From Arthrinium phaeospermum (taxonomy: Eukaryota > Ascomycota > Sordariomycetes > Amphisphaeriales > Apiosporaceae): DNA of 64,000 nt. Shown here one piece after another: positions 55,122 through 64,000 of the stretch; the stretch's first letter is position 1, and the number at the start of each line of letters is the position of its first letter. The position numbers and the translations under genes are program-made. The notes beneath the pieces were generated by a model, which saw nothing but the letters and a program-made list of their open reading frames with translations, ran no database searches and had not been told where the DNA came from. The stretch is from positions 3,782,001 through 3,846,000 of the forward strand of contig QYRS01000001.1 of NCBI GenBank assembly GCA_006503535.1, written 5' to 3'.

Positions 55122-56055
55122 TTAGGTAGTCACTTCCGGCAGTTTCTCAATCACATATTTACCCCTGGCTACCGACAGAATAGGAACACCAGGAATGCCT
55201 GTACGTAGATCGGTTAGCTTCTATTGCCGCCCTGGAAAGATTCGAAAGATGGCAGAGAAAGATCTGGTGTTGTTTTGGACACTTACGTCGCACGCGGTTC
55301 TTGAGGTCCTTATCGTTGGTGGCAATGATGTAGATGCGGTGCTTCATGACCGTATTGACGATGCAGTCGTCGGCGTAGATGCCCTTGTGGTCGCAGGTCA
55401 GGCGCTCCCAGCGGGGGTCGCGCGCGATGCGCAGGGCGAGGCGGTACTTGGGGCCCAGGCGCTCGAGCTCGCCCATGACGCAGTCGCTGATGATGGGGTT
55501 GGCCTTGGCCAGGAGGACGTCCATCATGGACTCAACTATACTTGTGGGTTAGTGTTCAGTGTTCGGGTTTTGAGGGCTGTTTCTATCCTAGTCGGTTGGT
55601 TCGGGGGCTCGGCACGTACGGAGAGGAAGCTTGCGCTGGATGGTATGCGACAAAAACTAGAAGAGGGTTCGACGGTCAGTAAAGCGCGATCTCGAGGCAA
55701 GGACGCAAAGTGCGCATGAGGCTATCGGTTCGTACGTTTGTATCCCTATTGGACGGAATCGTGGTTAGCAAAATTGGTCTCCGCGATGGCGCATTTGTCG
55801 TTGGCTCAAGCCAAGATATGGGACCATGACTTACACAAGGACATTGTAAGGCGGCACGAGGGCAGAGTTGGCCTGGAAGAACATGGAAGAGGGCATCTGG
55901 GGCACCTCGCGGACGAGCTCTGTCTTGGCTTTCGACTTGGGGTTCTGGGGGTTCTTCTCTTCGCCCTTGGCGGCGTTCTCCCGTCGGCGGGCGTCCTGCT
56001 TGCCGATGACGCGCTTGACGGCGGCGAACTTGCGGGTTCTCTTGGCGACACCCAT
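55122..56055 (-). CDS. FCF1 (UTP24), PIN-domain rRNA-processing endonuclease, 197 aa
   Basis: Five exons on the minus strand: 56055-55835, 55745-55736, 55656-55620, 55535-55287 and 55198-55122. The second exon is a 10-nt microexon (between TAG and GTACG) that completes Val and adds Asp-Thr-Asn, giving PYNVLVDTNFLSHTIQRKL; the Asp is the first PIN-domain metal ligand. Later motifs: PIISDCVMGELERLG, ALRIARDPRWERL, HKGIYADDCIVNTV, YIIATNDKDLKNR and IPGVPILSVARGKY. The start MGVAKRTRKFAAVKR is basic. Fcf1/Utp24 cleaves pre-18S rRNA at sites A1/A2 in the SSU processome. Length is normal (about 190-200). Confidence 0.93.
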
Positions 56056-57752
56056 ATTTGCGGACTCAAAGCAATCGAGGTTCGAGAGGTCGAAGTGTTG
56101 TGGGAGAGAGCGATTTCGATTTACTCTTCGTTCGTTCGTTATAGTAGGTATCGTCAATTGCGCTTAGCAGCAATCAGTATACAGACAGACCTTACTGCAG
56201 ATTCCAGGCCCCTCCGGCAGAATTCGCAGCTCAAAGTTGCAAGTCGAGCTGGAAATTTTGACCGCCCTGGAACTTAATGGCTCCGGGGTCCGAGAAAAAG
56301 AAAACGCGCTGCTGCAGGCCCCATAAAGCTTGGCATTTGGGTGCTTGGGCACGCGCCCCCATTGAATGCAGGACCCCCAAAAGTTGCATATGGGGTTCTT
56401 AGATTGCAACGTCACTGGTCTTGCATGAACTCGATGCATCCCATCGGTGTTTTGCAGACTGGTCGCGGGGAGCAACCAGGTGCAAAAAGTCAATCGAGAG
56501 ACCATTCGTTTTCACCCTCGCGAGTCAGCGGGCTCTGGAATGGGACTTTGGATCTACAATTTATCGGAATGGGAATGCTGCAGCATCATTACTTGACAAT
56601 CGACTGTTCGCCGATGAGGTGATGTCTAAAATGAGGGTAACCGTAACACGGGCCCGGTGCTGGTCAATTCTCTCAATTGCCTGTTCCCAAGAATAGCATG
56701 GGTCTTTTTATTTTCCACGGGTTGCCGATGTTTGCGCAGCCCAGAAGCTGTGCAGCCTCTCACAGCATAGATTGGCCACCTGCCAAAGCGTCGCCAACCG
56801 GTGGCTGATTGCAGCGCAGCGCAGCGCAGAGTGCAGGCCGCAGCGCGCAGTTTCTCGGCGCAGGCAGAGCAAGCCCAATTGAGTAACGGCAGGGCGGTTC
56901 AGCAGCAATTAGCCTGTCGGCTGGGCCTGGGTTGGCCCAATTCGCTACAGAAAAAATAAAAGAGACCCTTCTTCTCACTGGGGACCAGTGATCAGTGCTA
57001 GGACCTGGAACTACGGGGGAGACTATTACCAACTGAGACTTTGCACCAGCCGCTCCACTCCTTTTCTTCGTTTCCCCCTTCTGATTCGGGCATAATGCAT
57101 CGTATTGTCCCCCAAGCGCTCTCACACCTCGTTTACCCACTGCCCACCTCTCCCAGTCAGTCCACTCCAATCCACAACACGGTACCCACGACCTCCTCCC
57201 CTTCTCCCACTTACAGCGGAAACACCACTATTCACACACACATCCTGTCGGCGCGGGCGGAAAAGCACTTCTACTCGGGCAAAAAAACACCATGCGACGT
57301 CGTTGAGATCGCCGCCATCGTCTACTAATCGTACGGCCCATTAGCATAATAATCTCATTCTTTCTTCCACCTGCGCCTCCCCATTCACTTATTGTACGTC
57401 TTGAGTCAAGCTAGTCAGTCAACGCTCTCTTTGATGCTGCTTCGGTAGCCGGTACTTCGCACTGAAACACTACGATCCGACGACTTGACTTGACTCCCTC
57501 ATTCGCTCTGTCGCATCCCGTGTCGCGCCTCCCGTTTGAATGTGCGTCTGAGGAAAAAGGAAAAGGCCACAACGCGAGCCGGAGCCCCTTCCCGCTCGCC
57601 CACAAAACCACACGGTATTCGCTAGGTAGACCTGGGACAATTCCCAATTACACAGCCCCGATCGTGCCTGTTCGTTTCGGACACTCGCTGTAACACGCGA
57701 TTATCCATTGCGTCTCAAGCATCATTACTTGCTGGCATACATTTCGCCCGTC
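56056..57752. promoter_or_regulatory. Divergent spacer of FCF1 and CSI2-like genes
   Basis: 1.7 kb without a supported gene. The part from about 57040 to 57750 is CT/CA-rich and looks like a long leader of the CSI2-like gene. GCAGCGCAGC runs near 56815-56850 form a short imperfect repeat. Confidence 0.4.
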
Positions 57753-58892
57753 ATGTCCCGGTCACGCCCCTCGTTGAAGCGGGCATTGCTCCTGTCCACG
57801 CTGGCGCTCTTCGCCGCTACCGTTGTTGCTCAACCACAACCACAACAACCGACGACAGACGGCAACAACAACAACGCTCCTGCCCCAACCACCGATGCGA
57901 AACCCACGACTGCAGCGGCCACCACGGATGCCACCACCCAAGAAACAACACAACCAACAACAGAGGCCAAGACCACCGCTGATCTGCCCCCTCTGACCAC
58001 CGAAAAGAAGACGACGGCAACCACGTCGCCGACGACCGCTGACAACAAGCCCAAGCTCAGCACCACCTCGCCTGGCAAGAACATGCCTACCCTCCCTACC
58101 CTTCCGGGTTCCTACAGCTACCCGCCTCCGGCCGTCCCGGACACTCGCAATGCGCCCTTCATGCGCCAGTCGACACTACCTCAGGGCACCTTCTTCATCA
58201 TAGTGGGTTCCATCTTGGCGTTTATTGGTGTCTCTGTCTTGGTGTGGCGCGCGGTCGTGGCCTGTCTCCTGCACCGATCCGTCAAGCGTGCCGCACTGGC
58301 ACAGCACTTGGCCAATGACAAGGCGGGCATTCCTGGCGCCGGCGTGACCGGCAGTAACCCGGGTCCTTTCTACAAGTACTCGGACCAGAACTCGGCCGGC
58401 TCCCTGGGCGCTATCAATGCTTCGGCCGGCCGCGGGGTGCGTAGGACGACCCGCGGCCCTGTCCCCTCGTCTACGCCCAGCCAGACGAACCTGTTCTTCT
58501 CGCCCACTGCTCCCGGCGGCACCCAAGCCGGAAACCGCTCGTCCACCTTCTTGCCTTCGGGCTTCTATGCTGCCGGCCAAGGGGCTCCCCAGGGCTCGCG
58601 CCAGTCTATCCACAACTCGATCAGCATGTCGGATCTCCGGCCCGACTCCCGCGGTATGGGCCGCCCCGACTCTCGTGGTTTGGCTCGTCCGGAATCCAGG
58701 GGCTTGGGTCGTCCGGCCGAGTCGCCTGGTCTCATGCCGCGCCCTGAACAGCGCCGCAACATCAGCACCGGCTCCGCAGGCATGGGTCAACGGGCGCCCA
58801 GCATGTTCCTCGACGATTTGCTGGATGACACGCCCGGCCAGTTCCCACCGCCTCACACTCAGACGTGGGATCCATCACGGGAACGATTCTGA
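57753..58892 (+). CDS. CSI2-like single-pass cell-surface/secretory membrane protein, 379 aa
   Basis: Intronless. Signal peptide (SLKRALLLSTLALFAATVVA) then a Thr/Pro/Gln/Ala-rich, probably O-mannosylated ectodomain of about 110 residues, then LPQGTFFIIVGSILAFIGVSVLVWRAVVACLLHRSVKRAA: one membrane helix followed by the WR..VA..LHRSVKRA signature of fungal CSI2 proteins. The cytosolic tail is disordered and has a short degenerate tandem repeat RPDSRG/RPESRG about four times, then a conserved acidic FLDDLLDD segment. Yeast Csi2 is linked to chitin synthesis and Chs3 traffic. The start at 57753 is the only ATG that gives a signal peptide. Confidence 0.7.
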   Translation: MSRSRPSLKRALLLSTLALFAATVVAQPQPQQPTTDGNNNNAPAPTTDAKPTTAAATTDATTQETTQPTTEAKTTADLPPLTTEKKTTATTSPTTADNKPKLSTTSPGKNMPTLPTLPGSYSYPPPAVPDTRNAPFMRQSTLPQGTFFIIVGSILAFIGVSVLVWRAVVACLLHRSVKRAALAQHLANDKAGIPGAGVTGSNPGPFYKYSDQNSAGSLGAINASAGRGVRRTTRGPVPSSTPSQTNLFFSPTAPGGTQAGNRSSTFLPSGFYAAGQGAPQGSRQSIHNSISMSDLRPDSRGMGRPDSRGLARPESRGLGRPAESPGLMPRPEQRRNISTGSAGMGQRAPSMFLDDLLDDTPGQFPPPHTQTWDPSRERF

Positions 58893-60739
58893 GCAGGCTT
58901 GGGTTACGGGGGGAGGGGGGAGTTCTGGTTCTATTATTACTATTTTAATTAATGTATCAGGTCGGATAGTGGTGTGGGTTCCGTCCTTTTTGTGGAATTC
59001 ACGACACTGTCCAGGTCCGAACGCATAAACAAGAGGGGAAATGAGCGGCTTTTTCTTGGTCGAACTAGATTTCTGTACTGGCCTGATCACTCACGACTAC
59101 ATCTGTCATCGGTGAACCTCGGAAGAAAAAGGGGGGCATCAAGAAAGGAGTTTTCGGTTTGGAGGGTTGATTATGCTCATCGCATATTCTTTTTTGAGTC
59201 GTTACTACAGTAAATACTACTTTTTCTGAAACGTATTCAGGTGGACTTTGACAATTGACATCTTGATCTGCATGTTGCTGGCGCCATGCTATATGTACCG
59301 AAACACCCTGCGGATCTCGCTTTCGGGTGTAAGTCATTGTCGACTCTTTATAGACTTACCAACCCTGCGGAACGTGGCTACAGATGAAATTAAAACTTGG
59401 TTGGCCGTATTGACATGCGATGCGTGAGTATGTTTTGCTGGTTTGGGTCTGCTAGCTGTAAGACGATATATCTTGCGCGTCAGTGGAGGTAAAAAGGGGG
59501 GAAACATGAGAAAGAAAAAAAGTGACCGCAGAGGGAGTTGAACCCTCTTGCTTTTAAGTATAATATGAAATAAGAATACTAACCGCTAGGCTACACTGGC
59601 CCGGTCAAGGGAGGTCTATGTCAAAGTGAGTTATGAAGAAGACTGGACGGCGAGGGTGATTGATGCTTTGCGCTCGAGTGGTTGTGGTTGAGGGGGGACT
59701 TCAAGGTTTGATGTTGCTGTGGGTGGTAGTGGGGAAAGGGGGTAGCGGCAGCGTCTACTTATCAGAAAGGGCGAGGTTATCGCAAATAAGATGAGAATAG
59801 GACCTGGGAGCAGCATCTTATATGCAGATGACTTTATATTTATCTTTTCACTTACAAGCCCGGCATAGTGAACGAACAGCCCCTTTCTCGGTTTCCAGGC
59901 CTAACGAGGATGGAGTAGGAGAGAGCAAACGGGACACAACTTTATCGACGAATGTCCAGCAGGTAGGTAATTAAAAGCAACATTCTAGGCAATGTGCTTA
60001 AACACTCTCGCAATAAGATTAGCTCTCAGGTATCTATGTTTGTCTAGACATAAGCTACACACATGTACGCATCGCACCTTTCTGACCAGTCCCCTCCCTA
60101 CTTAAACACCGCCCATTCACATAACAGAAGTCAGCGAGTTGGTCAACAAGGCATCATCATCACCTTTGCGATTCTCGAAACCGCCAATTCAGTCGGGGCG
60201 AGAAAACGTCACCAACAAATCGCCAGCTGGCAGAGAGGCCGGTTGCACAACCTCCCACGATTCTCCCCGTCTAACGTGTGAGAACGCGCGTCTTCCAGCT
60301 ACGAATACGAATATGCCAGTATGTCTCGGCTGCTCCTAGCGCTACTACGCGCAAGCGTTCGTTACACAGGTACAGGCACCGGTCCATTCTGTCCATCGTT
60401 TGCATGTTGTTTGTGTGTTGTGCATTCATTATCTTTTATTTGATTAAACTAGATCGGTACAACAGATATCCATCTCTGTACGCACAAAACCCAGCCGCTA
60501 TGTTACGTTATGTGGAAGTATCTAATCTCATCCCAAGCTTTATGCATGATGGCTTCTTTTTCCTTCGTCCTTATTCTTCCTCTCTGGGCCATATCCCATT
60601 GTCCCGACCAATGATTATATATGATATATGGTATTAACTCCGAAACTCCATGGTAACGAGAACGATGAAATCCAAGCCCAGGAAGAGCCTGATGCCGACC
60701 TGACAAAGCCGTACCCGAAATCAAACTTCAGAAGGCCCC
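58893..60739. other. Intergenic between convergent CSI2-like and ABC transporter genes
   Basis: 1.85 kb without a protein gene. It contains a tRNA-like sequence at 59523-59606 (annotated separately). The remainder is 3' flank; nothing else is recognised. Confidence 0.4.
59523..59606 (-). tRNA. tRNA-like sequence (intron-containing tRNA or tRNA relic)
   Basis: On the minus strand there is a perfect A box (TAGCCTAGCGG) and a perfect B box (GGTTCAACTCC) within an 84-nt unit. The T-arm forms five GC-rich pairs (GAGGG with CCCTC). One set of ends pairs well (GACCG with CGGTC), but it does not place the A box at the normal distance, and the anticodon arm is AT-rich and ambiguous, possibly because of a short intron. 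I cannot assign an anticodon. It may be a functional gene or a pseudogene. Confidence 0.4.
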
Positions 60740-63700
60740 TCACTGCGGCCCCTGCTGATCCTCCAACGCCACCGCCGTCGGCAGCCCATCCTTAGCCCCC
60801 GCGATATCCTCAAACCGGATCCCGCTCCGATCGCACATGCTGCGGAAGATGCCGTCCTCCCTCCTCCAGAGGTTCAGCGGCGTGTCGAGCTCCGCGATGC
60901 GCCCGGCGTCCATGACGCAGATGCGGTCGTAGCCGATGATGGTGCGCAGGCGGTGCGCGATGCACAGCAGGGTGCAGCCGCGGAACCCGTTGGCGATGGT
61001 GCCCTGGATCTTGTCGTCCGTCTCCATGTCGACCGACGACGTGGCCTCGTCGCAGACGATGATGCGGGCGCCCCGCACCAGGGCGCGCGCCAGCGCCATC
61101 AGCTGCCGCTGCCCCAGCGAGAAGTTCAGCCCGTCCTCCTCGACCACGCTGTCGAGGTTGATGCGCGCCGGGTCCTTCTTGTCCTCGAGCCGGGCGTCGG
61201 GCGGCACCAGGTCGGCCTGCCGCAGCGCCGACCAGAGCTCCAGGTCCGTGTGCTCGTTGAAGGGGTCGAGGTTGCCGCGCACGGTGCCGCGGAACAGGGT
61301 CGGGTCCTGCGGGATGATGGCGAGGCGGGAGCGGAGGTCGTGCAGGCCGAGGGTGGAGATGTCGAGGCCGTCGATGGTGATGTGGCCGCCCGACAGCTCC
61401 ACGAGCCGGAAGAGCGTCGACATGATGGACGACTTGCCGGCGCCCGTGCGCCCGACGATGCCGACGCGCTCGCCGCCCATGACGTGCATGTTCATGCCCT
61501 TGAGGACCAGGGGCAGGTCGGCGCGGTACCGCATCTCGACGTTGTCGAAGACGATCTCGCCCTTCTCGGGCCACGACGGGCGCACCTCAACCGTATGCTC
61601 GGGCGCCTCCTGCTCGAGCTGGTTGCCGTAGTATTGGAGACGTTCCACCGCGTTCATGCCGTTCTCCACCTCGGCCAGCTGCCGCACGGTAAACTGCAGC
61701 ATCTGCACGATGGATAGAATGTAGGACAAGACCAAGCCACCAATCGAGGGGTTGACCGAGAACCGGGCCGTGACGACAAGGATGCCCGTCGTGAACACCA
61801 GCAGGTTGCCGATCGTGTCCAGGCGCATCGACAGCCACCGCTGGTTCGAGAAGGTGAGGTAGTAGGCTGAGTTCATCTCATCTATCGATTGGCGCAGCTC
61901 CGTCACAAACTTATCCTTCAATCCGTACGCGCGAATGCTCGACACACCCGACAGGCCCTCACCGAACTTGGCGAAAACCACAGAGCGGAGCACGGATTCG
62001 AAGCGCTTGACCTCGCGGGCTGAAGATCGGTAATACGAGGCCGCAAGGATAAAGATAATTGCCAGCGGCACCAGTGCGATGACAAAGTAGTAGAAAAAGG
62101 CAATGATCAGGGCGAAGACCGAGATGATGGTGGCCAGAGTCAAGAAGTACATCCTCATGGCATCCGTCAGGTTGTTGTCCATCACATCGACATCTCTCGA
62201 GAACCGATTCGTAATGCGGCCAAGAGGCGTCGTGTCGAAGAAGGACATGGGAGCCCGCAGAGTCCGGAACACGGCCTGTCGAAGAAGGGCCTTACTGGCC
62301 GTGGTTCCGAATATGGTCAACTCGATCGAGAAAGCGAACATCAAAAGCGCCTGCAGAGTGCCCAGACCAGCATAGATACCAATGTAAACGCCACTAGAGA
62401 GCCCGAACTTATCGGACGTCCAGTAGGACAGCCACAAACTGGTCGCAATGTTGGCACCTTGCGAGGTAATCAGAGTCAGGAAAACGAGAGGCGCGAGCAG
62501 GATAGAGCCAGCGGCTCGCACGTAGTCGCCGTATACGGACCAGGGCACACTAGCCACGGCTCGTTCCTCGGCCTGCATCAAACCAGGGGCGCGCTTCTTC
62601 TTTTTCTTATCCTTGGTCTCGGCCGTCTTCTCTTCCACCACAGCCTCCTCTTCTTCGTGCTTCTCTTCCACAGCCGTCGTCTCCATGACCTTCTGGAAGC
62701 CGGGGTCGTTGGCCATCAGGTTGGCGAACGTGTCGACAGCCTGGATCTTGCCTCCTTCCATCCAAATGATACGATCGCAACGGTTGAGAACCCAAAGCTG
62801 ATGGGTGGCAAGAATTCGGCATTTGTCCTTCAGAAGACCCGCGATGGCGTTATCAAAGATGTGACGCCCGACGTGCGCATCGACGGCACTGAGAGGATCG
62901 TCCATGATGACGATGTCGGCGTCGTAGTAGATGGCGCGTGCAATGTTGAGACGCTGTTTCTGTCCACCAGAGATGGTGATACCCCTTTCACCAATTTCAG
63001 TAGCATCGCCGTTGGGAAGCATGTCCAGATCAGGTTGCAGCGCGCAACTATTTCGAAAGTCGGTTAGTATATATATGGAAGGCATCATGAAGAGGCAGTT
63101 TTCGGGTCAGCAACAATGTACTTACGCTTCGATCACCTCGTTATACCATTTGCGGTCCATATCCTTGCCGAATAGGATGTTTTGGCGGAGCGTAGCATTC
63201 TGGATCCAGGCATACTGAGGGCAGAAAGCCCTGTTGGCTCCGAGAACGACCTCTCCGGAAGTTTTACGCATATCGCCGGCCAGCGCCGACAACAAGGAAG
63301 TCTTGCCGCTACCAACGCCACCAATAACGGCAATGAGCTCGTTGCGTCCGACTTCGAAGTTGAGGCCGTGGAGCTTGAACGGCTCGCGTTCCTCGACCAG
63401 GGTGCTTGTGTCGTCCGCACTCGGCGGCGGGGCACTCTTTCCCTTTTTGGTCGCGTTAGCCTTCGCCTTATCCGGGTCCTGGGTCGTGGTCCGTTCCCAA
63501 GTGAAGCTGGCGTCGTTGACCTGTACCGCGACGTCGAGGTCCGGCTTGATGACGGCCTCGTCTTCCTGCTCTTCACTCAGGAGGAACTGTTCGCAACGTT
63601 GGAGGGACTGCCACGCGTCGACGACTTGGCCGATGACCAGGGGTAGCAGGTTGAGCGGCATGCGCAGGCCGTTGAACAGCGCAAGGGAGGAGAAGACCTG

Positions 63701-64000
63701 GGCTGGCGGAAGGTTCGGGTGCGTACGCGAGTAGACAATAAACGACAACATCGAGGCGTAGATGGGAAGCGACATGCTGACGGCGTTGATGGCATTTCGA
63801 ATGGCCAAGAGGATCTGGATGGCGTGGATCTCCCGATTCCGGATCTCCGTGAGCCTCTCCAAGAAGGCGGATTCCCAGCCGAAGTATTTGACGAAGCGGA
63901 CCGAAGAGAGGATTTCCTGCGTCAGGCCCACACGTTCATCGGTAATCTTGTTGATGACACCTCGGCGCCGGAACAGACTGCGGATGGCTCTCGTCAGGAC
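60740..64000 (-). CDS. ABCC/YOR1-type ABC transporter, 5' end beyond the window
   Basis: Minus strand. Two exons are visible: 64000 (open at the edge)-63126 and 63047-60740, with a 78-nt intron (GTAAGT...TAG); 1,060 residues are readable and the frame stays open to the edge. Order: end of TMD1 (GLTQEILSSVRFVKYFGWE), NBD1 with Walker A GGVGSGKTS, signature ISGGQKQRLN and Walker B IVIMDDPLSAVD, a Lys/Glu linker, TMD2 with about six helices, and NBD2 with GRTGAGKSS, FSLGQRQLM and IIVCDEATSSVD. NBD1 lacks the catalytic Glu after Walker B (Asp instead), the normal asymmetry of ABCC proteins. Such transporters export organic anions and drugs at the plasma membrane. The TM0-less YOR1 branch is likely, but the N-terminus is not in view. 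Confidence 0.92.

Noticed and set aside
60936..61717. Long plus-strand frames over the ABC transporter NBD2
   Set aside because: Antisense shadows caused by GC-rich codons; the minus strand holds all ABC motifs.
1..64000. CRISPR arrays, bacterial operons or phage genes
   Set aside because: No regularly spaced repeats or prokaryotic signals occur; gene structure is eukaryotic throughout.

Overview
This is a stretch of a filamentous ascomycete (Pezizomycotina) nuclear genome, probably a Sordariomycete. The evidence is: genes split by 45-120 nt spliceosomal introns with GTAAGT/GTATGT donors and CTRAY branch sites; fungus-specific families (HET domain, fungal rhodopsin/PTH11-like membrane protein, Fungal_trans_2 regulator, STAND N-terminal/ankyrin protein, DUF4419); and fungal orthologues of SET1, FCF1, TRM112, RRP17, BIG1, tropomyosin and mitochondrial ribosomal proteins. 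I cannot name the genus.

The window has two halves. Bases 1 to about 32,200 look like an accessory region. In order they hold a rhodopsin-like membrane protein gene broken by an in-frame TAG; an unknown 343-aa protein; a small secreted protein gene broken by a TGA; a DUF4419 protein; an 821-aa HET protein; a six-exon Fungal_trans_2 regulator divergent from an old yellow enzyme; a six-cysteine secreted protein; a gene relic and a tRNA-derived SINE-like element; an MPPED-like metallophosphoesterase; an orphan ORF; a NACHT relic; a STAND-type ankyrin protein; an unknown 466-aa protein; and a complete two-gene GDP-L-fucose pathway (GDP-mannose 4,6-dehydratase and GDP-L-fucose synthase, convergent). 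A 406-aa membrane/coiled-coil protein closes this half.

Bases about 32,700 to 64,000 are conserved core genes in alternating divergent and convergent pairs: mL38 and uL4m (divergent), uS13m and ER cyclophilin (divergent), TRM112, BIG1 and RRP17 (divergent), tropomyosin and a D-box protein (divergent), a small mitochondrial-type membrane protein, the H3K4 methyltransferase SET1, the rRNA-processing nuclease FCF1 and a CSI2-like protein (divergent), and an ABCC/YOR1-type ABC transporter that runs off the right edge.

The most notable points are the GDP-fucose gene pair, in which a GC-AG intron divides the GMD nucleotide-binding motif; the Trp-to-stop (TGG to TAG) candidate in the rhodopsin-like gene, whose context suits either fungal A-to-I mRNA editing or RIP-type decay; two alternative C-termini for the ER cyclophilin (soluble HMEL tail or membrane anchor); and a 10-nt microexon in FCF1. 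Exon borders were read by eye from frame, splice consensus and family fit, not from transcripts.
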